Origin: an uncultured Lachnospiraceae bacterium | GTDB lineage: Bacteria; Bacillota; Clostridia; Lachnospirales; Lachnospiraceae | Assembly: GCA_947305345.1 (NCBI GenBank) | Contig: CAMZDH010000033.1 | Coordinates: forward strand, 1 to 6,663 | DNA length: 6,663 bases | Direction of reading: 5' to 3' | Part shown: positions 1 to 5,294 of the stretch, piece after piece | Layout of the letters: every line of letters begins with the position of its first letter | How positions within the stretch are numbered: position 1 is the first letter of the stretch | Translations under genes and position numbers: made by a program | Notes under the pieces: generated by a model | The model's input: the letters and a program-made list of their open reading frames with translations, nothing else | Told to the model about the DNA's origin: nothing | Database searches by the model: none

Positions 1-766
1 GGTCGGCATCGAAACGATCAAGCCGTTCTATCCGAAGGCGGCGATCAAGATCGGCATCGAGGACAACAAGCCGGACGCGATCCGGATGATGCGGCGCTTC
101 ACCGACAAGATCGACCGGTGCGACGTCGTGTCGGTGCCGTCCACTTACCCGCAGGGCGGCGAAAAGACGCTGATCTATAATACCGTGCACCGCATCGTTC
201 CGGAAGGCAAGCTTCCGATCGATGCCGGCTGCCTCGTGATGAACACGTCGACGGTCTCTGTCATCGGAAAATACGTGCAGACCGGCATTCCGCTCGTGAC
301 CAAATGCGTGACGGTCGACGGCTCCGCGATCCGCTCGCCGCAGAACGTCATCGTTCCGATCGGCACCCGCATCGTCGACATCATCGAGTTTACCGGCGGC
401 CTGTCGGACGACCAGAAGAAGGTCCTTTACGGCGGTCCGATGATGGGCGTCGCGATCCCGGACATCACGTATCCGGTCTTGAAAACGACGAACGCGATCA
501 TCGCGCTGTCGGATGAGGACGCCCGCATTCCGGAGCCCTCGGCCTGCATCCGCTGCGGAAAATGCGTGGATGCCTGCCCGATGAAGCTGATGCCGACGGA
601 CCTGATGCAGGACCGCGAGAACAATGACGTCGAAGCGCTGAAGGAGCACCACGTCATGCTCTGCATCGAATGCGGCTCCTGCGCATTCGTCTGTCCCGCC
701 AAGCGAAACCTCGTCGAGAGCCACAAACTGGCAAAACTTATGGTAAGGGAGGCGAGCGCGAAATGA
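1..766 (+). CDS. rnfC: RnfC, Rnf complex NADH-side iron-sulfur/flavin subunit (5' partial)
   Basis: This is the C-terminal 254 residues of RnfC, the peripheral cytoplasmic subunit that passes electrons between NAD(H) and the rest of the Rnf complex. The reading frame is open from base 2 with no start in the window. RnfC proteins are usually about 440 residues, so roughly the first 180-190 are missing. The remaining part of the complex I 51-kDa-like (FMN/NADH-binding) domain is visible, including the YPQGGEK stretch (about 143-163). It is followed by an SLBB-like region and the GGPMMG motif (about 431-448). Two ferredoxin motifs follow: CxxCxxCxxxCP with Cys codons at 545, 554, 563 and 575, and CxxCxxCxxxCP beginning at 662. 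The ATG at 86 is internal, because homology to RnfC continues upstream of it. The stop overlaps the rnfD start (ATGA). The family assignment is very secure. Confidence 0.97.
   Translation, partial: VGIETIKPFYPKAAIKIGIEDNKPDAIRMMRRFTDKIDRCDVVSVPSTYPQGGEKTLIYNTVHRIVPEGKLPIDAGCLVMNTSTVSVIGKYVQTGIPLVTKCVTVDGSAIRSPQNVIVPIGTRIVDIIEFTGGLSDDQKKVLYGGPMMGVAIPDITYPVLKTTNAIIALSDEDARIPEPSACIRCGKCVDACPMKLMPTDLMQDRENNDVEALKEHHVMLCIECGSCAFVCPAKRNLVESHKLAKLMVREASAK
745..752 (+). promoter_or_regulatory. Ribosome binding site of rnfD
   Basis: AAGGGAGG lies inside the end of rnfC, 10 bases before the ATG at 763. It decides the rnfD start: the frame stays open upstream to an ATG at 670, but that one has no comparable site and would add residues that overlap rnfC and are not part of RnfD. 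Confidence 0.75.
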
Positions 767-1731
767 TCATCAATGTATCCCCCCATATCCGCAGCAAAAA
801 CACCACGCGCCGCATCATGCTGGACGTGATCATCGCCCTGACGCCGGCGCTTCTCGCGGGCATCTACCATTACGGCTGGAGAGCGCTGATTGTCACGGCG
901 GTCTCGGTCGCGGCCTGCGTGCTGTTTGAATTCCTGTATGAACTGATCCTGAAAAAACCGGTGACGATCTTCGATCTTTCCGCAGTCGTGACCGGCCTTC
1001 TCGTCGCATTCAACGTCCCGTCCACCATGCCGATCTGGCAAGTGATCATCGGCGACCTGGCGGCGATCATCCTCGCGAAAATGCTGTTTGGCGGCATCGG
1101 GAAGAACTTCATGAACCCGGCGCTCGTCGGGCGTATCGTCATGATGTTCTCGTTCACGACCGCGATGACGACCTTCGCGGCGCCGGTCCGCACGTTCACC
1201 GGTCTTTTCGGCATCGGCGCGGACGCGGTCTCCTCGGCGACGCCGCTGCAGGATACCGCCCAGCTTTCGGTGAACAACCTCTGGGGCCTGCTCCTCGGCG
1301 ACTACGCGGGCACGATCGGCGAGACCTCGACGGTCCTCATCGTCCTCGGCGGCGTGTATCTCATGATCCGGAAGGTCATCAAGCCGACGATTCCGGTCTG
1401 CTACATCGCGTCGACGCTTTTGTTCTCGTTCCTGTTCGGCGGAACTGAGCCGCTTCTTTCGCTCGCGGCCGGCGGCCTCGCGCTCGGCGCCTTCTTCATG
1501 GCGACCGACTATGCGACGAGCCCGATCACGAACTGGGGACGCGTCATCTACGCCGTATTCTTAGGTCTTGTGAACGCGGTGATCCGCGTCTTCGGCAACT
1601 ATGCGGAAGGCGTGACCTTCGCGATCATCCTCGGAAACATCCTCGTGCCGTTCATCAATGAATGGACGAGGCCGCGTCCGATCGGCGCTGCCAAAGCACC
1701 GAAAAAGGTGAAGAAGGAGGCCGAAAAATGA
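763..1731 (+). CDS. rnfD: RnfD, flavinylated membrane subunit of the Rnf complex
   Basis: RnfD is an integral membrane subunit carrying covalently bound FMN in the Rnf electron pathway. The product is 322 residues, normal for the family. The start at 763 overlaps the rnfC stop and gives the expected N-terminus with SPHIR at residues 6-10. Family landmarks include DLSAVVTGLLVAFNVP (71-86) and GGIGKNFMNPALVGR (110-124). The flavinylation motif is SSATPL, with candidate acceptor threonine T160 (codon 1240). FMN would be attached there by an ApbE-type flavinyltransferase, which is not in this window. Hydrophobic segments at about 20-36 and 41-60 and several later ones fit a multi-helix protein. 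The C-terminal tail (about 300-322) is rich in lysine and probably cytoplasmic. It sits between rnfC and rnfG with ATGA overlaps at both ends, so it is very likely co-translated with them. Confidence 0.97.
   Translation: MIINVSPHIRSKNTTRRIMLDVIIALTPALLAGIYHYGWRALIVTAVSVAACVLFEFLYELILKKPVTIFDLSAVVTGLLVAFNVPSTMPIWQVIIGDLAAIILAKMLFGGIGKNFMNPALVGRIVMMFSFTTAMTTFAAPVRTFTGLFGIGADAVSSATPLQDTAQLSVNNLWGLLLGDYAGTIGETSTVLIVLGGVYLMIRKVIKPTIPVCYIASTLLFSFLFGGTEPLLSLAAGGLALGAFFMATDYATSPITNWGRVIYAVFLGLVNAVIRVFGNYAEGVTFAIILGNILVPFINEWTRPRPIGAAKAPKKVKKEAEK
1714..1720 (+). promoter_or_regulatory. Ribosome binding site of rnfG
   Basis: AAGGAGG sits 7 bases before the ATG at 1728, within the last codons of rnfD. 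It fixes the rnfG start, since an in-frame ATG at 1662 exists upstream but would add a hydrophilic lead that overlaps rnfD and pushes the membrane anchor inward. Confidence 0.8.
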
Positions 1732-2267
1732 AAGGAAAATTCTTTGAAGATTTCGGAAAACCGATCCTGGTCCTGACGGTGATCGCCCTCGTCGTCGGCG
1801 TGCTCCTCGGAACCGTGAACCATTTCACGGCCCCCGTGATCGCTGAAAACAAGCGCATCCGCGCGGAAGAGACGCGCCTTGAGGCGCTGCCCGGCGCAAC
1901 TGCATTCACCGAGATGCCGGTCACGGAAGACCTCGGCATCAACGACGCCTACCGGGAAAACAACGGCTTGGGCTACGTCTTCACGGCGAGCCGGAAGGGC
2001 TACGGCGGTGACGTCGTCGTCACGGTCTCCCTGTCGCCGGAGGGCAAAGTGATCCGTGTGATCGCGAACGTCTCGACCGAAACGACCGGTGTCGGTTCCA
2101 AGGCGGGTGAAGAGAGTTATCTTAACAAATACGTCGGCATCCAGGGCTCCGCGGACGAAGTCGATACGATCAGCCGCGCGACCTACTCCAGCAAAGCGGT
2201 GAAGGAGGGTGTCTCGGCGGTCTTAAAAGCATTTGATAGTCTGGTGAAAGGAGGTGCGGCGGAATGA
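1728..2267 (+). CDS. rnfG: RnfG, FMN-carrying subunit of the Rnf complex
   Basis: RnfG is a single-pass membrane protein whose extracytoplasmic FMN-binding domain carries covalent FMN in the Rnf electron chain. The product is 179 residues, close to Gram-positive RnfG length. One membrane helix spans about residues 12-34, followed by a short charged helix and the FMN-binding domain. The domain shows TETTGVGSKAG (about 123-133), the counterpart of the usual ETPGLG motif. Near the end, DTISRATYSS (147-156) is the flavinylation motif, with candidate acceptor T152 (codon 2181). The position before Ala-Thr, usually Gly, is Arg here, and the usual Pro of ETPG is Thr. The gene overlaps rnfD and rnfE by ATGA. 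The family call is secure; flavinylation at T152 is inferred from the motif. Confidence 0.95.
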   Translation: MKGKFFEDFGKPILVLTVIALVVGVLLGTVNHFTAPVIAENKRIRAEETRLEALPGATAFTEMPVTEDLGINDAYRENNGLGYVFTASRKGYGGDVVVTVSLSPEGKVIRVIANVSTETTGVGSKAGEESYLNKYVGIQGSADEVDTISRATYSSKAVKEGVSAVLKAFDSLVKGGAAE

Positions 2268-2974
2268 AGAATAAGCTGAAGATCTTTACCAACGGTCTTT
2301 TCAAGGAGAATCCGGTGCTGATCCTGCTCCTCGGCTGCTGCTCGGTGCTCGCGATCTCGGTCACGGTGTCGGGCGCGATCGGCATGGGGCTTGCGATGAC
2401 CTTCGTCCTCGTCTGCTCCAACGCGGTCATTTCGCTCCTTCGGAAAGTCATTCCGGACAAGGTCCGGATCCCCTGTTTCATCGTCGTTATCGCTGCGTTC
2501 GTGACCCTCGTTCAGATGGTCGTTGAAGCGTATCTGCCGGATCTTTACGAATCTCTCGGCATTTTCCTTGCCCTGATCGTCGTGAACTGCATCATCTTAG
2601 GCCGTGCCGAGATGTTCGCGAGCAAGAACAGCCTCGGCGACAGCGTGCTCGACGGGCTTGGCATGGGCATCGGCTACACGCTCGTCATCGTCGCGATGGC
2701 CGTCGTCCGCGAGCTCATCGGCAGCGGCACGCTTCTCGGCTACCGCATCATCCCCGAGGGCTACCAGATCGGCATCCTCGTGCAGACGCCCGGCGGCTTC
2801 CTGATGTTCGGCATTTTCATGGCGGTTCTGATCTACGTTCTCGGAAAGCACGGCAAGAAATTCGAGCCGAAGATCGGCTGTGACGGAAAATGCGGCGCGT
2901 GCAGTGAAAACTGCCGCATCCGGGACGTGAATGAAACGCCCGCCGCCCTGAAAGAACAGGAGGTGCAGTCATGA
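2264..2974 (+). CDS. rnfE: RnfE, membrane subunit of the Rnf complex with a Cys-rich C-terminal tail
   Basis: RnfE pairs with RnfA as an inverted-topology six-helix membrane protein. In characterised Rnf/Nqr complexes the two share a [2Fe-2S] cluster in the membrane. The product is 236 residues, longer than the usual 200-210. Family landmarks are FKENPVL (13-19), YESLGIFLALIVVNCIILGRAE (around 95-115) and VRELIGSGTL. The expected cluster ligands are C26, by alignment to the GLCP motif of enterobacterial RsxE, and C109 (codon 2588). The local sequence is GCCS rather than GLCP. The extension after the last helix carries C206, C210, C213 and C217 (Cx3Cx2Cx3C), probably in the cytoplasm. A strong RBS, AAAGGAGGTG at 2247-2256, precedes the start, which overlaps the rnfG stop. 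The tail could bind metal or an Fe-S cluster, but that is unproven. Confidence 0.96.
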   Translation: MKNKLKIFTNGLFKENPVLILLLGCCSVLAISVTVSGAIGMGLAMTFVLVCSNAVISLLRKVIPDKVRIPCFIVVIAAFVTLVQMVVEAYLPDLYESLGIFLALIVVNCIILGRAEMFASKNSLGDSVLDGLGMGIGYTLVIVAMAVVRELIGSGTLLGYRIIPEGYQIGILVQTPGGFLMFGIFMAVLIYVLGKHGKKFEPKIGCDGKCGACSENCRIRDVNETPAALKEQEVQS

Positions 2975-3570
2975 CCGGTGCAGCAAAACTTCTGTTTATC
3001 ACGTTTACGATGGTCTTCACCGAGAACTACGTGCTGGTCCAGTTCCTCGCGATCTGCCCGTTCCTCGGCGTTTCCAAGAAGGTCGATTCCTCACTCGGGA
3101 TGTCCGGCGCGGTCATCTTCGTTATGACGCTCGCTTCGATGGTGACCTGGGTGATCTACAAATACGTGATGATCCCTCTGAACATCACATATCTTTCAAC
3201 GATCATCTTCATCCTCGTCATCGCGGCGCTCGTCCAGTTCGTGGAGATCGTCCTGAAGAAATTCATCAAGCCCCTTTATGAGGCGCTCGGCGTGTATCTG
3301 CCGCTGATCACCACGAACTGCGCGGTCCTGGCGGTCACGCTCCTCAACATTTCGGAAGAATACACGTTCCTCCAGTCCGCAGTGAACGGCTTTTCGGCAG
3401 GGCTTGGCTTCGGCCTCGCGCTCGTCCTGTTCTCCGGCGTACGGATGGCACTGAAAAAAGCAAAGCCGCCCAAATGCTTCGAAGGCCTGCCGATCACGCT
3501 CGTTGCGGCAGCACTCACCAGCATGACCTTCATGGGCTTTGCCGGCATTGCGGAAAACCTGTTTAAGTAA
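2971..3570 (+). CDS. rnfA: RnfA, membrane subunit of the Rnf complex
   Basis: RnfA is the six-helix membrane partner of RnfE, homologous to it and to NqrE/NqrD. Together they form the ion-translocating and membrane [2Fe-2S] core. The product is 199 residues, a few more than the usual 191-193. The diagnostic ENYVLVQFLAICPFLGVSK (18-36) holds cluster ligand C29, and the second ligand C117 lies in YLPLITTNCAVLAV (codon 3319). The mirrored spacing with RnfE C26/C109 matches the known four-cysteine site. Hydrophobic helices cover most of the sequence and the end (FMGFAGI) is typical of the family. AGGAGGTG at 2958-2965 lies 5 bases before the ATG, which overlaps the rnfE stop. Nothing suggests truncation. 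Confidence 0.97.
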   Translation: MTGAAKLLFITFTMVFTENYVLVQFLAICPFLGVSKKVDSSLGMSGAVIFVMTLASMVTWVIYKYVMIPLNITYLSTIIFILVIAALVQFVEIVLKKFIKPLYEALGVYLPLITTNCAVLAVTLLNISEEYTFLQSAVNGFSAGLGFGLALVLFSGVRMALKKAKPPKCFEGLPITLVAAALTSMTFMGFAGIAENLFK

Positions 3571-3581
3571 AGGAGGGCGGA

Positions 3582-4367
3582 ATGAACGGAATCTTATTCG
3601 CGACCCTCATCGTCGCTGGCATTGGTCTTGTTGCGGCCGTCCTGCTTTCGATCGCCGCAAAATACATGAGCGTCCCCGTGGACGAGAAGTTCCCGGCGAT
3701 CCGCGCGGAACTCCCCGGCGCGAACTGCGGCGCCTGCGGATACGCGGGCTGTGACGGCTACGCGAAGGCATTGGCCTCCGGCGCGGAGGAGAACCCCGGA
3801 AAATGCGTCCCCGGCAGCAAGGCCGTCGCGGAAGCGCTTTCGAAGCTCCTTGGGAAGGAAGCCGTCGCTCAGGAAGTCAAGGTCGCGTACGTCCGCTGCA
3901 ACGGCAACTGCGACGCGACCGGCAAGAAGGTCGAACGGATCGGCGACGCGTCCTGCAAGGCCGCCGGCCTGTCCTTCGGCGGAGACGGCAAATGCCGCTT
4001 CGGCTGCCTCGGCTGCGGCGACTGCGCGGCGGTCTGTCCGGAACACGCGATCTTAGTGGAAAACGGTGTCGCCGTCGTCAACCGGCGGCTGTGCATCGGC
4101 TGCGGCATGTGCGTCAGGACCTGCCCGAGACACCTCATTGAACTGGTGTCCCCGATGCAGCCCGTGATCGTCACCTGCATGAACAAGGAAAAGGGCGCGT
4201 CGGCGCGGAAGAACTGCACGAACGCCTGTATCGGCTGCGGGCTCTGCGCGAGGAAATGCGAGCAGGGCGCCATCACGGTGACGGACAACCTTGCGCACAT
4301 CGATCCGGAAAAATGCGTCGGCTGCGGTGCCTGCAAAGAGGCCTGCCCGCAGAAATGCATTCACTGA
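3582..4367 (+). CDS. rnfB: RnfB, multi-cluster ferredoxin-facing subunit of the Rnf complex
   Basis: RnfB is the membrane-anchored iron-sulfur subunit thought to take electrons from reduced ferredoxin. The product is 261 residues, the long clostridial form rather than the roughly 190-residue proteobacterial form. An N-terminal helix (about 3-26) anchors it. The RnfB 4Fe-4S domain has C49, C52, C57 and C75. A middle region has C106, C110, C125 and C138. Ferredoxin-type motifs follow: C142/C145/C148/C152P, C171/C174/C177/C181P, C216/C219/C222/C226 and C245/C248/C251/C255P. That is enough for about six clusters. C145 occupies a place that is usually aromatic in the GCLGxGxC stretch. The RBS AAAGGAGGG (3569-3577) overlaps the rnfA stop; unlike the earlier junctions there is an 11-base gap. 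The call is very secure. Confidence 0.97.
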   Translation: MNGILFATLIVAGIGLVAAVLLSIAAKYMSVPVDEKFPAIRAELPGANCGACGYAGCDGYAKALASGAEENPGKCVPGSKAVAEALSKLLGKEAVAQEVKVAYVRCNGNCDATGKKVERIGDASCKAAGLSFGGDGKCRFGCLGCGDCAAVCPEHAILVENGVAVVNRRLCIGCGMCVRTCPRHLIELVSPMQPVIVTCMNKEKGASARKNCTNACIGCGLCARKCEQGAITVTDNLAHIDPEKCVGCGACKEACPQKCIH

Positions 4368-4385
4368 TCCGGTGAAGCGCGCTGA

Positions 4386-4736
4386 ATGAAGCGGTTTATT
4401 AAAAAACACCGAAACGATCTGCTGCTGACAGGAGCGATCCTGTTGGCAGCATTGTTGTTTTTCTTTGGGTCTCTGCTTTTCAGAAAGCCGGGCGGCACCG
4501 CCGTCGTCGAACAGGACGGCAGGGTGCTGTACCGGCTTTCTCTGTCAGAAGACTGCGAGGTTCTTGCCGGAACGCCGGAAACAGGGTATAATCGGATCGT
4601 GGTTGCGGAAGGAAAGGTTTATGTCTCAGAGGCGGACTGCATGGATCAGATCTGCGTCCGGAAAGGCAAGATCCACGCATCGGGCGATACGATCGTCTGC
4701 CTGCCGCACCGGCTCGTCATCACCGTGGAACCGTAA
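4386..4736 (+). CDS. NusG domain II-type small membrane protein
   Basis: This 116-residue protein has a basic N-terminus, one membrane helix (about 13-32) and an outward-facing domain of the NusG_II family. That name reflects fold similarity to NusG domain II and does not imply a transcription role. Family signatures are GYNRIVV (about 67-73), ADCMDQICVRKGKI (83-96, with C85 and C90) and IVCLPHRLVI (103-112, with C105). These three cysteines are the typical conserved set; C57 is extra. The biochemical function is unknown. It starts 18 bases after rnfB, with only a partial Shine-Dalgarno (GGTGA at 4371-4375). Its first 100 bases use more TTG and TTT codons and are less GC-rich than the rnf genes. 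A promoter-like sequence lies inside it (4564-4592). Such genes usually neighbour a Gx-type gene, as here. From memory this pair resembles EetA/EetB of Listeria-type extracellular electron transfer loci. Confidence 0.88.
   Translation: MKRFIKKHRNDLLLTGAILLAALLFFFGSLLFRKPGGTAVVEQDGRVLYRLSLSEDCEVLAGTPETGYNRIVVAEGKVYVSEADCMDQICVRKGKIHASGDTIVCLPHRLVITVEP
4564..4592 (+). promoter_or_regulatory. Possible internal sigma-70-type promoter inside the NusG_II gene
   Basis: TTGCCG (4564-4569) and a perfect TATAAT (4587-4592) are separated by exactly 17 bases, the ideal spacing, in an otherwise GC-rich stretch. It could supply extra transcription of the Gx-type gene and the unknown gene behind it. The TATAAT also encodes Tyr-Asn of a conserved GYN motif, so chance is a real alternative. 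The -35 element matches at only 4 of 6 positions. Confidence 0.25.
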
Positions 4737-4739
4737 GGC

Positions 4740-4747
4740 GGGGGGGG
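4740..4747 (+). promoter_or_regulatory. G8 homopolymer in the ribosome binding region of the Gx-type gene
   Basis: Eight consecutive G bases lie in the 14-base gap before the ATG at 4751, where the Shine-Dalgarno should be. The following GAAG leaves no canonical AGGAGG, so the tract itself probably pairs with the 16S rRNA tail. A tract of this kind can vary in length by slippage, but nothing here shows that it does. Confidence 0.5.
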
Positions 4748-4750
4748 AAG

Positions 4751-5290
4751 ATGAGTAAACAGGACGGAGCCCTTCGAATCTCTTCGGAAGCGCGCTATAT
4801 CGCGGCGGGCGCGGCCGGACTCGGCCTCGCGCTGCTCTTGTCTTACGTGGAATCGCTGATCCCGGTATTGCAGCCGCTCCCGGGCGTGAAGGCCGGGCTC
4901 GCGAACGTCGTCACGGTCTTTCTTCTGTACCGGACGCGGGCGCTTTATGCGGGGATCGTCCTCGCGCTCAGGATCGCGCTGACGGCGCTCCTGTTCGGGA
5001 CGCTGTTCAGCTTCTTCTTTTCGCTTGCGGGCGGGGTCGTGAGTTTTGTCGTGATGCTCCTCTTAAAGAAGACCGGGCTGTTCCGGGCTTCGGGGGTCTC
5101 GATCAGCGGCGGCGTCGCGCACAACCTCGCGCAACTTGTCATCGCGGGGTTCCTCATCGGCTGGAAGGAGATCTATTCCCTGCTGCCGCTATTACTTGTC
5201 TCCGGCGTGGCCGCCGGCCTCGTGATCGGCCTCATCGCCGTCCTTTTGTTGAAAATGATCCCGGAGAAGCTCATCAGAAAACCGGACTGA
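4751..5290 (+). CDS. Gx transporter family membrane protein (formerly heptaprenyl diphosphate synthase component I-like)
   Basis: This 179-residue, highly hydrophobic protein belongs to the Gx_transp / Hpre_diP_synt_I family, whose members look like ECF-type substrate-binding membrane components. The older synthase name is a poor guide to function. Signatures are E34 in the first helix, the loop PLPGVKAGLAN (42-52) and GGVAHNLAQ (120-128). About five or six membrane helices can be drawn, with a basic end (KLIRKPD). In Firmicutes the family commonly sits next to a NusG_II protein and redox, ApbE or prenyl-quinone genes, as it does here behind rnf. The substrate is unknown; a flavin, quinone precursor or cofactor is a guess from context. 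It begins 14 bases after the NusG_II stop, behind a G8 tract. Confidence 0.88.
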   Translation: MSKQDGALRISSEARYIAAGAAGLGLALLLSYVESLIPVLQPLPGVKAGLANVVTVFLLYRTRALYAGIVLALRIALTALLFGTLFSFFFSLAGGVVSFVVMLLLKKTGLFRASGVSISGGVAHNLAQLVIAGFLIGWKEIYSLLPLLLVSGVAAGLVIGLIAVLLLKMIPEKLIRKPD

Positions 5291-5294
5291 ACCC

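Noticed and set aside
670..762. Upstream in-frame extension of rnfD to an ATG at 670
   Set aside because: It would overlap rnfC through its second ferredoxin motif, lacks a suitable RBS, and adds residues not found in RnfD. The 763 start has a good RBS and gives the family N-terminus.
427..1041. Long minus-strand open frame opposite rnfC/rnfD
   Set aside because: It lies opposite two certain genes, and its sequence is low-complexity Arg/Asp/His-rich, as expected from the reverse complement of GC-rich coding DNA.
1662..1727. Upstream in-frame extension of rnfG to an ATG at 1662
   Set aside because: It adds a hydrophilic lead that overlaps rnfD. The ATG at 1728 has AAGGAGG 7 bases ahead and the usual short N-terminus before the membrane helix.
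3594..4141. Open frames in other frames of both strands over rnfB
   Set aside because: They are Arg/Ala-rich by-products of the GC-rich, Cys-dense rnfB sequence, whose own frame carries the full set of ferredoxin motifs.
4368..4385. Possible terminator between rnfB and the NusG_II gene
   Set aside because: The gap is only 18 bases, with no stem-loop followed by a T-run, so read-through into the accessory genes is more likely.
4386..4736. Transcription factor NusG
   Set aside because: The protein has a membrane helix and lacks the NGN and KOW domains. Only the NusG domain II-like fold family is shared, so a transcription role is not supported.
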